The notes: a model not told the origin generated them from the sequence alone. Shown: positions 50,477-61,915, counted from the first letter of the stretch. The stretch: 64,000 nt of DNA from Phocoena phocoena (GCF_963924675.1 NC_089232.1:28966842-29030841); one strand, 5' to 3'. A program made the numbers and translations.

Positions 50477-51541
50477 TTATTCTTTTTGTTGCAGTGGTAA
50501 ACGGGAGTGTTTCCTTAATTTCACTTTCAGATTTTTCATAATTAGTATTTGGAGTGCAAGAGATTTCTGTGCGTTAATTTTGTATCCTGCTACTTTACCA
50601 AATTCATTGATTAACTGTAGTTTTCTGGTAGGATCTCTAGGATTCTGTGTGTATAGTATCACGTCATCTGCAAACAGTGACAGCTTTACTTCTTCTTTTC
50701 TGATTTGGATTCCTTTTATTTCTTCTTCTTCTCTGATTGCTGTGGCTAAAACTTCCAAGACAATATTGAATAATAGGGGTGAGAGTGGGCAACCTTGTCT
50801 TGTTCCTGATCTTAGTGGAAATGGTTTCAGTTTTTCACCATTGAGGATGATGTTGGCTGTGGGTTTGTCATATATGGCCTTTATTATATTGAGGTAAGTT
50901 CCCTCTATGCCTACTTTCTGGAGAGTTTTTATCATAAATTGGTGTTGAATTTTGTTGAAACCTTTTTCTGCATCTATTGAGATGATCGTACGGTTTTTAT
51001 TCTTCAGTTTGTTAATATGGTGTATCACATTGATTGATTTGCATATATTGAAGAATCCTTGCATTCCTGGGATAAACCCCACTTGACCATGGTGTATGAT
51101 CCTTTTAATGTGCTGTAGGATTTTGTTTGATAGTATTTTGTTGAAGATTTTTGCAGCTATGTTCATCAGTGATATTGGCCTGTAGTTTTCTTTCCTTGTG
51201 ATATCTTTGTCTGGTTTTGGTATCACGGTGATGGTGTCCTCATAGGATAAGTTTGGGAGTTTTCCTCCCTCTGCTATATTTTGGAAGAATTTGAGAAGGA
51301 TAGGTGTTATCTCTTCTCTAAATGTTTGATAGAATTCACCTGTGAAGCCATCTGGTCCTGGGCTTTGGTTTGTTAGAAGATTTTTAATCACAGTTTCAAT
51401 TTCAGTGCTTGTGATTGGTCTGTTTATATTTTCTATTTCTTCCTGGTTCAGTCTCCAAAGGTTGTGCTTTTCTAAGAATTTGGTCATTTCTTCCAGGTTG
51501 TCCATTTTTTTGGCATATAGCTGCTTATAGTAATCTCTCAT
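50477..51541 (-). pseudogene. L1 ORF2 reverse-transcriptase domain, longest surviving piece
   Basis: This 354-codon open stretch covers almost the entire L1 reverse-transcriptase domain. In order it shows [87 protein letters not shown] and the intact catalytic FADD ([13 protein letters not shown]). The fragment is about a quarter of a complete ORF2p and lacks the endonuclease, which lies in another frame. The domain reads well but is not linked to a complete ORF. Confidence 0.93.
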
Positions 51542-52179
51542 GATCCTTTGTATTTCTTCAGTGTCAGTTGTTACTTCTTTTTCACTTCTAATTCTGTTGA
51601 TTTGAGTCTTCTCCCTTTTTTTCTTGATGAGGCTGCCTATGGTTTATCAATTTTGTTTCTCTTCTCAAAGAACCAGCTTTTAGTTTTATTGATCTTTGCT
51701 ATTGTTTCCTTCATTTCTTTTTCATTTATTTCTGATCTGCTCTTTATGATTTTGTTCCTTCTGCTAACGTTGGGGTTTTTTTGTTCTTTCTCTCATTGCT
51801 TTAGGTGAAAGGGTAGGTTGTTTATTTGAGATGTTTCTTGTTTCTTAAGGTAGGATTGTATTGCTATAAACTTCCCTCTTAGAACTGCTTTTGCTGCATC
51901 CCATAGGTTTTGCGTCGTCGTATTTTCATTGTCATTTGTTTCTAGGTATTTTTTGATTTCCTCTTTTATTTCTTCAGTGATCTCTTTGTTATTAAATAGT
52001 GTATTGTCTAACCTCCATGTGTTTGTATTCTTTACATATTTTTTCCTGTAATTGATATCCAGTCTCATAGTGCTGTGGTCGCAAAAGATACCTGATATGA
52101 TTTCAATTTTCTTAAATTTACCAAGGCTTGATTTGTGACCCAAGATATGATCTATCCTGGAGAATGTTCCATGAGCACT

Positions 52180-52758
52180 TTAGAAGGAAGTGTATTCTGT
52201 TGTTTTTGGATGGAATGTCCTATAAATATCAAATAAGTCCATCTTGTCTAATGAATCATTTAAAGCTTGTGTTTCCTTATTTATTTTCATTTTGTATGAT
52301 CTGTCCATTGGTGAAAGTGGGGTGTTAAATTCTCCTAGTATCATTGTGTTACTGTCAGTTTCCCCTTTTATGGGTGTTAGCATTTCCCTTATGTATTGAG
52401 GTGCTCCTATGTTGGGTGCATAAATATTTACAATTGTTATATCTTCTTCTTGGATTGATCCCTTGATCATTATGTAGTTTCCTTTGTCTCTTGTAATAGT
52501 CATTGTTTTAAAGTCTATTTTGTCTGATAGGAGAATTGCTACTCCAGCTTTCTTTTGATTTCCATTTGTATAGAATATCTTTTTCCATCCCCTCACTTTC
52601 AGTCTGTATGTGTCCCTAGGTCTGAGGTGGCTCTCTTGTAGACAGCATATTTGTGCTTCTTGTTTTTGTATCCATTCAGCCAGTCTGTGTCTTTTGGTTG
52701 GCACATTTAATCCATTTGAGTTTAAGGTAATTATCGATATGTATGTTCCTATTACCAT
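52180..52758 (-). pseudogene. L1 ORF2 N-terminal endonuclease domain remnant
   Basis: This 192-codon open stretch starts at the natural ORF2 start (MVIGTYISIITLNSNGLNVP) and carries CCLQESHLRPRDTYRLK, GWKKIFYTNGNQKKAGVAIL, ITIVNIYAPNIGAPQYI and MILGEFNTPLS. In L1 endonucleases the last motif normally reads GDFNTPLS, so the metal-binding aspartate appears as glutamate here. The frame breaks before SRIDHILGH. Confidence 0.9.
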
Positions 52759-53294
52759 TTTCTTAATTGTTTTGAGTTTGTAATGGTAGGTCTTTTCCTT
52801 CTCTTTTGTTTCCTGCCTAGAAAAGTTCCTTTAGCATTTGTTTTAAAGCTGGTTGGTGGTGCTAAACTCTCTCAGCTTTTGCTTGTCTGTAAAGGTTTTA
52901 ATTTCTCCATCAAATCTGAATGAGATCCTTGCTGGGTAGAGTAATTTTGGTTGTAGGTTTTTCTGTTTCATCACCTTAAATATGTCCTGCCACTCCCATC
53001 TGGCTTGCAGAGTTTCTGCTGAAAGATTAGCTGTTAACCTTATGGGGATTCCCTTGTGTGTTATTTGTTGCTTTTCCCTTGCTGCTTTTAATATTTTTTC
53101 TTTGTATTTAATTTTTGATAGTTTATTTAATATGTGTCTTCAAATGTTTCTCCTTGGATTTATCCTGTATGGGACTCTCTGTGCTTCCTGGACTTGATTA
53201 ACTATTTCCTTTCCCATATTAGGGAAATTTTCAAATATAATCTCTTCAAATATTTTCTCAGTCCCTTTCTTTTTCTCCTCATCTTCTGGGACCC

Positions 53295-53504
53295 CTATAA
53301 TCCAAATGTTGTTTCGTTTAATGTGTCCCAGATGTCTCTGAGAGTGTCCTCAATTCTTTTCATTCTTTTTTCTTTATTCTGCTCTGCAGTAGTTATTTCC
53401 ACTATTTCATCTTCCAGTTCACTTATCCGTTCTTCTGCCTCAGTTATTCTGCTATTGATTCCTTGTAGAGAATTTTTAATTTCATTTGTTGTGTTGTTCA
53501 TCAT
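53295..53504 (-). pseudogene. L1 ORF1 coiled-coil remnant
   Basis: This 69-codon open stretch (MMNNTTNEIKNSLQGINSRI; ITEAEERISELEDEIVEITT) has the heptad-rich coiled coil of L1 ORF1p, the RNA-binding trimer. Upstream and downstream parts of ORF1 are in other frames. Confidence 0.85.
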
Positions 53505-53559
53505 TGTTTGCGCTCTACTTCTTCTAGGTCCTTGTTAAACGTTTCTTGTATTTTCTGTA

Positions 53560-55721
53560 TTCTATTTCCAAGATTTTGGATCATCTTTACTATCATTATT
53601 CTGAATTCTTTTTCAGGTAGACTGCCTGTTTCCTCTTCATTTGTTAGGTCTGGTGGGTTTTTACCTTGCTCCTTCGTCCTCTGTGTGTTTCTCTGTCTTC
53701 CTATTTTGCTTAACTTACTGTGTTTGGGGTCTCCTTTTCGCAGGCTGCAGGTTCGTAGTTCTCTTGGTTTTGGTTTCTGCCCCCAGTGGCTAAGGTTGGT
53801 TCAGTGGGTTGTGTAGACTTCCTGGTGGAGGGGACTAGTGCCTGTGTTCTGGTGAATGAGGCTGGATCTTATCTTTCTGGTGGGCAAGTCCACATCTGGT
53901 GGTGTGTTTTTGGGTGTCTGTGACCTTATTATGATTTTAGGCAGCCTCTGTGGTAATGGGTGGGGTTGTGTTATGTCTTGCTAGTTTCTTGGCATGGGGT
54001 GTGCAGCACTGTAGCTTGCTGGTGATTGAGTGGAGCTGGGTCTTGGCGTTGAGATCGGGATCTCTGGGAGATTTTCACTGTTTGATATTACGAGGAGCTG
54101 GGAGGTCTCTGGTGGACCAATGTCCTGAACTCGGCTCTCCCATCTCAGAGGCACAGGCCTGATGCCCGGTCGGAGCACCAAGACCCTGTCAGCCACATTG
54201 CTCAAAAGAAAAGGGAGAAAAAAAGAAAGAAAGAAAAAATTACATAAAATAAAGTTATTAAAATAAAAAATGGAAAATAATTATTACAAATAATAAAAAG
54301 AATGAATGAAGAGAGCAACCAAACCAAAAAACAAATCCACCAATGATAACAAGTGCTAAAAACTTTACTTGAGAAAAAAAAAAATACAGACAGACAGAAC
54401 CCTATGACAAATGGTAGGAGCAAAGCTATAGAGACAAAATCACACACAGATGCATACCCATACACACTCACAAAAAGAGAAAAAGGAAAAAATATATATG
54501 GTTGCTCCCAACGTCCACCACCTCAATTTTGGATGATTCGTTGTGTTTTCAGGTATTTCACAGATGCAGGGTACATCAAGTTGATTGTGGAGATTTAATC
54601 TGCTGCTCCTGAGGCTGCATGGAGAAATTTCCCTTTCTGTTCTTTGTTCACACTGCTCTGGGGTTCAGCTTTGGATTCGGCCCCGCCTTTGTGTATAGGT
54701 TGCCTGCAGGCATCTGTTCTTCACTCAGACAGGACGGGGGTTAAAGTAGCAGGTGATTAGGGGGCTCTGTCTCACTCAGGCCATGGGGAGGGAGGGGTAC
54801 AGAATGTGGGGCACGACTGTGGCAGCAGAGGCCGGCATGACGTTGCACCAACCTGAGGCGCGCCTTGCGTTCTACCGGGAAATTTGTCCCTGGATCACGG
54901 GACCCTGGCAGTGGTGGGCTGCACAGGCTCCCAGGAGGGGAGGTGTGGAGAGTGACCTGTGTTTGCACACAGGCTTCTTGCTGGCTGCAGCAGCAGCCTT
55001 AGCATCTCATGCCCGTCTCTGGTGTCCACGGTGATAGGTGCGGCTCACGCCCGTCTCTGGAGCTCATTTAGGCAGTGCTCTTAATCCCCTCTGCTCACGC
55101 ACCACAAAATAACGTGGCAAGGAAAAGTCTCTAGCCTGTTTGGCAGTTCCAGACCTTTTCCCCGACACACTCCCGACTAGCTGTGGCAGACTATCCCGCT
55201 TCAGGCTGTGTTCACACAGCCAACCCCAGTCCTCTCCCTGGGATCTGACCTCCAAAGCCCGAGTCTCAGCTCCCAGCACCCACCCACCCTGGCAGCTGAG
55301 TAGACAAGCCTCTCGGGCTGGTGAGTGCTGGTCAGCATGGATCCTCCTTGCGGGAATCTCTCCGCTTTTCTCTGCACCCCTGTTGCTGAGCTCTCCTCCA
55401 TGGCTCAGAAGCTTCCCCCCTCCGCCACCCCAGTCTCTGCCAGTGAAGGGGCTTCCTAGTGTATGGAAACTTTTCCTCCTTCACAGCTCCCTCCCCGTGG
55501 TGCAGGTCCCATCCCTATTCTTTTTTCTCTTTTTTTTCTTTTTTCTTTTGCCCTACCCAGGTACGTGGGGAGTTTCTTGCCTTTTGGGCTGTCTGAGTTC
55601 TTCTGCAAGCATTCAGTAGGTGTTCCGTAGGAGTTGTTCCACATATAGATGTATTTCTGATGTATTTGTGGGGAGGAAGGTGATCTCCTTCTTACTCTTC
55701 TGCCATCTTGAATGTCTCTTC
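53560..55721 (-). promoter_or_regulatory. Full-length L1 5'UTR (internal promoter; possible antisense promoter)
   Basis: About 2.1 kb of GC-richer, CpG-containing sequence lies upstream of ORF1, with a purine-rich block at about 54200-54500 ('aaagaaagaaagaaaaaatt'). In L1s this region holds the sense promoter and, in several mammals, an antisense promoter. Antisense transcription here would run rightward along the EXOC6B strand. This is a structural inference; activity is unknown. Confidence 0.65.
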
Positions 55722-55733
55722 TGGTTTACCTTT

Positions 55734-56430
55734 GTTGCTGGGATGTGGGTTTTCTGAGCTTTTAATGTGAGCCTGGCACATTATTGTCTATTCAGTACTG
55801 AGAGGACTATGGAAATTTCTCCTTTTCAGATAAACTTATCTCTTCAGCCTCCTGCTTTTTTCAATTTTAGAATTTGGCAAATATCTTGAGTAGAAGTCTT
55901 ACCCATGTCAGCAATTGCCCACAGGAAAAAATGTGGTTAGAGACTGTCAATATCAATTCGTTACTCCCTGAAGAGCTTTCAAGCTTCCACCTGAGATTCT
56001 CATGAATCCTCCCACTAGTGAGTCTTTTTTTCTCAAACTCTGTGAGACTGCAGGAAATCTTACTTTGCTTTTGAAAGATTTTGGCTTAGACCTTTATTTT
56101 CCTCAGCTGTGTAGCTTTAGAATTCAGAAAATGTCTTGAGGAGAAAGCTGGCTTTGAGATCTCTAATTCTGGCACTTCGGCCCCATGGAAGCAACAAAAA
56201 TTCAGTGATTTTTTTTTTTTTTTCACCCTGGTAGCTACTGTCTGCCTGGACCTAACCCAGATTCTCAGTCTGTTTCTGTTCCTAGGTTTGCCAAATGCCT
56301 CCAGGGACAGCTTCAGATCCTTAGCTCACCTTTAACAGGTCTGCCTTCTTCGCAGTTTTATTCCCTTTAGTTTTCATTGCTTCCCAGCCTTCTGGTGTCT
56401 TTAAATATATGTTTTCTCTAATTTTTTTTT
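55734..56430. other. Older repeat-like intron, right of the full-length L1
   Basis: Continuation of 48231-48576 across the L1 insertion. The motif 'tttagaatt...aaaatgtcttgag' recurs in related form near 55866, 56116 and 56284, suggesting decayed internal repeats of an ancient element. Confidence 0.4.
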
Positions 56431-58560
56431 ACTACCTTTTCTAGTTTTGGGTGGGAGTATTGGCCTGTAGAAAACTAGGTCATTTCCTCAAGCTTCATCT
56501 TGATACCAAAGCCAGAGAAAGTAGCACAAAAGACAAAACTTACAAACCAATCTCACAATTATGGATGAAAACAAATTTAGCAAGTCAATTCCAAAATATT
56601 TTGAGAAAGTAATTTAGCATTAGGATGTAGGATTTATTTTAGAAATGCAAGGATGGTTTGATATTTAACAATCTAATAATATCACAGTACTAGGTGAAGG
56701 AGATAAAGTATATGAACACTTTTATATATTCTAAAAAGACATTTTATAACATCCAGCCTGCATTTCTGATTTTTAAAAAAAGTTACTAAAATACAAGCAA
56801 TATAATATTTCAATAACGTGTTAAAGAGCATCTGTGTGAAATTCAGCAGCCACCATAGACTTAGCAGTGGAAACTAAAAACATTTATTTGCATCAACTTC
56901 AGAAGAATGGTGAAGATTGTTCTCACCACTGCTTTAGAAGTTTTATCAAATAACTATGGTAAAAAAAAGAATAAATTACCAATAGTACAATGAGCCATGT
57001 ATCTTATCATTATTCCTAGGTTATTATTGTGTGGTTGGAAAACTCAAGAAAATCAACTGAAAAATAATTAGGACCAGTAATACTTTTGGTTACATGGTAC
57101 ACTTAAAAAACAAATCAGCTTCTCTTATGTTAGCAAACCCTCATATAAGTATTGCCTTAAAAGTGCCCTATTTGCTATTGAGGCATAAGATATAAGATCT
57201 CTGTGAGTAGACTTAACAAGTAATGTATAACACAAATGTGAAAAACATGTCACAGAGTAATTTAAAAGATACTTCATTATGTACAAATATATGTGTTCTA
57301 GGATGAGAATATTTCATATTGTAGAGAGTTTCTCTGAAATTAATCTAACTGCAATGAATATCAAGTGGATTTGATGGTGGTGGGTTATCTTAACAAAATA
57401 ATTCTACAATTCATTCAGAGACAAAATTGGAAAATATTTGCCAAAAAAATATGAAAAAGAAAATTAATGAGTGTGGTCTTTTCAAATATAGAAAGGTTAT
57501 TATGAACCAAAATAACTTAATATTCTTCTTACACTGGAATAGACTGGTAGATTAAAGGAATAGTTAAATACAAAATCTATAAATATTTCAAAGTATAAGT
57601 AAGAATTTAGTATATGATAAAGATGGCATTTAGCAATTGCTGTTACCAGTACTATCTGCTCATTTGGGTAAAAAGCATATTAACTCTGTCTCATATATCA
57701 AAATGAATTCTAGATCAAATCTGTGTTCATATTTTTAAAAGAAAGAAATTATGGGGAAACCAATAAAAATATTAGCAAATATTTCTATAATCTGAAAGTG
57801 ACTCACCATCATAAGGATGACACCAAAAACTGAAATCATTAAGGAAAAGGTTAATAATTTGACTATAAAAAATGATTTTTAACCAGTTAGGTTTAATGCA
57901 CCTAAATGGTATTAATTAAGAAAATAGAATGTAAGATTATCAGTAAAAACAATTACAATAAATATTCCCAAAGGTTAATATCTATAATATATAACAAAAT
58001 CACACATTCTTTCAAATTTAATAAGAAGATACAACTTGATGAAAAAGTTTACAAAAGTTGTATTAAGGCAGTCAGAAGACAAGAAAAATAAAAGACTAGT
58101 GATAACATGAACAAAGCATGTAATTCTAGTAATAAGATATATATAAATTTGTGGCGTATTTTTGCCTATAAACTTGCCAAAAGTAAATAAGAAAATGATA
58201 ACGTTCAATATTTATGATTAATATTTCAGGGAATAGCTCTCCTGATACATTTCTGGTAGGTGTGTAAATGGGTATAGTCTTCTTAGTGGTTAGTTTTTCA
58301 ATATCTCTCATCTTTTAAAATTTGTTTACCTTTTATCCTGCAATCACATGTATAGAAATCTAACTGAAGTAATCATAGGTATATTATAAAATTCAGATAT
58401 AAATATGTTCATCATAGTGTTATCTTTTGTATAGTAAAGAGTTGGGAATAAATTAAAAGTCCAGTAACAGATTTATTAGCTAAATAAAGTATTATATATT
58501 CACATAATGTGATGTCAGTCATTCACTAAATTAATTTAGATGATATTTATTCATTTAAAA
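56431..58560 (+). mobile_element. Ancient L1 debris, sense
   Basis: 'gaaatgcaaggatggtttga' (about 56642), 'attctacaattcattcagag' (about 57401) and later A-rich sequence resemble ORF2 and 3' regions of ancient L1s. Divergence is high and no frame is open. Confidence 0.55.
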
Positions 58561-58672
58561 ATATTCATCTCTTAATTTGAAAAGCAGATTGCTTTTCAAA
58601 CTGGTTGAAGGCAAAGTGAAGTTCAATGATGCTCTTGATTTTAATCCCCACATCACTCATCACCTTGTTCTT

Positions 58673-58879
58673 TTTTTTTTTAATATTTATTTATTTATTT
58701 ATTGGCTGTATTGGGTCTTAGTTGTGGCACTCGGGCTCCAGAGTGCATGGGCTCTGTAGTTGTGGCACTCGGGCTTAGTTGCCCGGCGGCAGGTGGGATC
58801 TTAGTCCCCTGACTAGGGATCAAACCGTCCCCTGCATTGCAAGATGGATTCTTAACCAGTGGACCACCAGGGAAGTTCC
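58673..58879 (-). mobile_element. tRNA-Glu-derived SINE, antisense
   Basis: T-rich tail on the left with (TATT) units; the body carries two 'tagttgtggcactcgggct' units; the head ends 'ggaccaccagggaagttcc'. A 15-bp duplication, 'catcaccttgttctt', lies at 58658-58672 and 58880-58894. Confidence 0.92.
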
Positions 58880-58929
58880 CATCACCTTGTTCTTAAATAA
58901 AGAATCCTGGGACCTAAGAAAATAAAAAA

Positions 58930-59060
58930 GGGAATTCCCTGGCTGTCCAGTTGTTAGGACTCAGCACTTTCACTGCCAGGGGCCCGGTTTCAATCCCTGG
59001 TCAGGGAACTAAGATCCTGCAAGCCACTTGGCGTGGCCACAATTAAAAAAAAAAAACAAA
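58930..59060 (+). mobile_element. tRNA-Glu-derived SINE, sense
   Basis: Head 'ggaattccctggctgtccag', then 'ttcaatccctggtcagggaa' and an A-rich tail to about 59060. No clear duplication. It lies 50 bp from an opposite-strand SINE, forming an inverted pair. Confidence 0.88.
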
Positions 59061-60510
59061 ACTGTAACAATATGATCTCATTTTTATTAATATACATATA
59101 GGAGCATTATTCATCTATATTATATATAGTAAAAATCTAGAATTAAATACTCCCTGATTTACTGTACTCATCTTTAGTGTGTAATTTTTCCCTTTTGTTT
59201 ATCTGTGTTAAAAGTATTTTTTCCTGTCATGAAATATTTATAATCCTGGCTTGGGAGAAGGTGATGTTTAGAATCATTATTCTCTATCTCAAGATTATTT
59301 TGTCTTTGATAATTAATTTATATTAAAAAAACCACTTTTATTGATGAAAGATTTTTTTAGATGTGTTTCATATTTTGAAAGGAAAATGGGCAGTAGTATT
59401 TTGGTCATTATGTCTCCCCTAGCATTGTACAGTTATTTGAGTGAGTAAGATTTTAGAGTATCATAAGGTAAAAATGCAATACTGCAAGTCAAAATCATCC
59501 TGTATAGGTATTCTTAATATTCAAATTTCTTGTTTTTTTTATTTCTCTATTCTTAAAATATGAAAACAACCCTCATTCTAAGTGTTACTGTTCATACATG
59601 TCATATAATACAGTGGTTCCTATATATACAGGAGCTATCATATGTCAATACCATACTTACTTTAACATCCAGGCAATTTAGAAGTAGAACTCTGAGTTAA
59701 ACTCATGTTTGTCTAACTCCAAATACATGCTTTTTCCACCTATAGTGATGTGATCTTTGGTACAGGGTTATATTGTAAGTAATTAGTTGAGGGTTTTTTC
59801 CTTTTTTTTTTTTATTCTAAGCTACCATTGCTACCTAAATACTATACAGTAACCTCTCAGTGTAGATTGAGTTGATCCTACCATTCATAATCACCTTACC
59901 ACTTACCATTCAGAATTGAAGTCAGAGGTAATTCACAGCCCTGAATCCTCAATATGGCTTTCATAATTGCCATGTTTTTGTCTTGTCTAATATAGAGATG
60001 TCTTTCTGAAACCACACGTTCAAAAAGTAGTCATATTCACCTATTGTATTCATTAGAATCAAATTAGTATGATTTCTAAAACTGTCCCTTGTTCTGGTTT
60101 TCCACAGGGAGCAAATTAGATGACTCAGCATTTATGTTCATGTTCCCCAGCATGCTAGATAAATTCTTCATGGAACCTCATTTTAGTAAAATGTATTAGC
60201 AAAACAGCTGTGTCTAAAATTCACTCTTGTACATTATTAGCGAAAGATGAGAGAGGAAGGAGCTATTTCTGAGAAAGAACCAGAGTCATTTGTCTTTTAA
60301 TAAATATAAATACTTCTTTTCATTTAAAAAATTCCCTAGCAATAGTGACTCTCTGTCAAAGAGGATTGAATGATAGGAAATAGGGATATGGAAAGAACTG
60401 TAAAGAAAACAGCAAAGACTGTCTCGTTCTCTTACATTTTGAAATCCTCGGTTTTTCTTACTTCTCAGGGATGTTTTGTCACCACAATAGCGACAAAGCT
60501 AAAGGGGTAT
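59061..60510. other. Intron sequence, essentially unique
   Basis: No exon found. A possible reversed MIR remnant lies near 59680-59760 but is too diverged to annotate. Confidence 0.5.
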
Positions 60511-60511
60511 G

Positions 60512-60585
<74 letters not shown>
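60511..60585. repeat. Compound (GT)n(GA)n microsatellite
   Basis: About 23 GT units run directly into about 13 GA units without interruption. Compound repeats of this length are usually polymorphic. Confidence 0.95.
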
Positions 60586-60592
<7 letters not shown>

Positions 60593-61254
60593 CTAGATTA
60601 CACTTTATTAGACAGTGAATGATTAGGGTAAAATTATTGAAATTTTTAACTATTTTCCCCTTGAAGTTTTGGTGACCAGGGTAGCTTAGCTCTTTTCATG
60701 AGGCACCCACAAATCATTGTAATAATAAGGTTTCCACAGTTAGACTTCTAAAATGTTGCTGTATCCTTTGAATTAACAGATGAGGTAAGCACACAAGCAT
60801 TTTATCAGGCTCCAATTGTATAATTTACAGTTGCATGCATAGCTACTCATTTTGCATGCTCAGCATAAGAACATACTTTTGAGAGCTTATCCTTGTTATT
60901 CTGATAATTATCTTTCAGAAATACTTGAGAGAGAGGAAATACTGTCTCAAGTAACAGACCCAGAGGAGGGAATCTTGAGTTAGTTTTCTTTGTCTGCTGT
61001 TAATGTTAATTTATATGACCTGGGGCAAGATCTCTCTTAACCCACCTTGTTTTGCCTTAGTTTCTTTGTCTGAAAATACAGTGATACCTGTCCTTGGTCA
61101 TCCTTCCTGGGCAGTTACTTGATGGCTTATCTTTAAGGGAAAGTTATTTTCTACATACAAGTTCCTGAAATTTTTCTTGTCTAAAACCCTTTAAAAACAG
61201 ACATTTCTGGTGGCACACCATTTAATTCTGTGAACTGCTGTCATCTCAAGACTA
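60586..61254. other. Intron sequence, nothing recognised
   Basis: No exon, repeat or RNA gene can be supported. Confidence 0.5.
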
Positions 61255-61620
61255 ACCAAATGATTCTGCTATTTAGAAACTGTCAGTGACTTCCATTAAG
61301 TACAAAATCTGCTCTGTAACCATCAAGACTTTCCATAATACGACCCCCACACTATCTTTTTGTCTTTGTCTCAGTTTTCTATTAGCCCAAGACTGAAATA
61401 TTGCTGTTTGTCAAGCACACTCTACTGTTTTCTACCCTTGGTGTTTTTTCGTGCTTTTGTCTACTTTTACTGCTTCTGCCCCTTACCTGTATCTGTTGAA
61501 ATCTTACCCATCCTTCAAGGCTCATTTGAAATCCCACACCTTCCATGAAGTCTTCTCCAGTTCACTTAACCAGATGTGACATCTTCCTTTTCTGTGGCAC
61601 TTCTTTTACGGCACTAGCCT
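61255..61620 (+). mobile_element. L2 LINE 3' end, sense
   Basis: 'acccatccttcaaggctcat' followed by 'ttccatgaagtcttctccag' is the conserved L2 3' region; upstream sequence fits the end of L2 ORF2. Confidence 0.82.
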
Positions 61621-61684
61621 AATTCGGTCTTGGGTGGGTTGTGTCCTTCCTTTGTGTGCTTACTTCAAGAAATGGGAGGGTGGT

Positions 61685-61915
61685 AATTAAGATGTATGTG
61701 TGCCAGATGCTTTACATGTGTTATATGTCATCCAGTTAATGAAGACTCAACATGCCTCAATCAGATAAGTTTTACATTTTAGTACTGAGAACATGAACTC
61801 AGGGAAGTAACGTACTTTGTAAGAGATACAGCATATAGGTGTCAGGGTCAGGATTTAAACAGATTTATTTGAATTTAAAACTTTTCCAGTTTACCATCTT
61901 ACCTACTAGATTGAT
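61685..61915 (-). mobile_element. MIR SINE, antisense
   Basis: 'gtgccagatgctttacatgt' then 'cagggaagtaacgtactttg' and 'aggatttaaacagattt' follow reversed MIR. Confidence 0.72.

Larger units (their letters stand above)
48577..55721 (-). mobile_element. Full-length L1 retrotransposon, antisense, coding-dead
   Basis: A 7,145-bp insertion flanked by a 12-bp target-site duplication, 'tggtttaccttt', at 48565-48576 and 55722-55733. From right to left on the minus strand: 5'UTR (about 55721-53560), ORF1 remnants (about 53540-52830), ORF2 endonuclease (52758-51800), reverse transcriptase (51541-50477), C-terminal region (to about 49234), and 3'UTR ending at 'aacatctttattggagtata' reversed. ORF1 and ORF2 are both broken by frameshifts, so it cannot move on its own. 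Its promoter region is retained in full length. Confidence 0.93.

Noticed and set aside
50477..51541. 354-codon reverse-transcriptase ORF as a possible domesticated host gene
   Set aside because: It sits in the expected place inside a full-length L1 with a target-site duplication, and neighbouring ORF2 parts are frameshifted. There is no sign of a host promoter, introns or an independent start.
54202..54471. 89-codon minus-strand ORF with hydrophobic, phenylalanine-rich sequence
   Set aside because: It is the translation of the A-rich/T-rich block in the L1 5'UTR. Low complexity explains the apparent membrane-protein character.
55866..56310. Three related 'tttagaatt...cttgag' motifs spaced about 250 and 170 bp
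   Set aside because: Spacing is irregular and similarity is short. This is probably decayed internal repetition of an ancient element and not a functional array.
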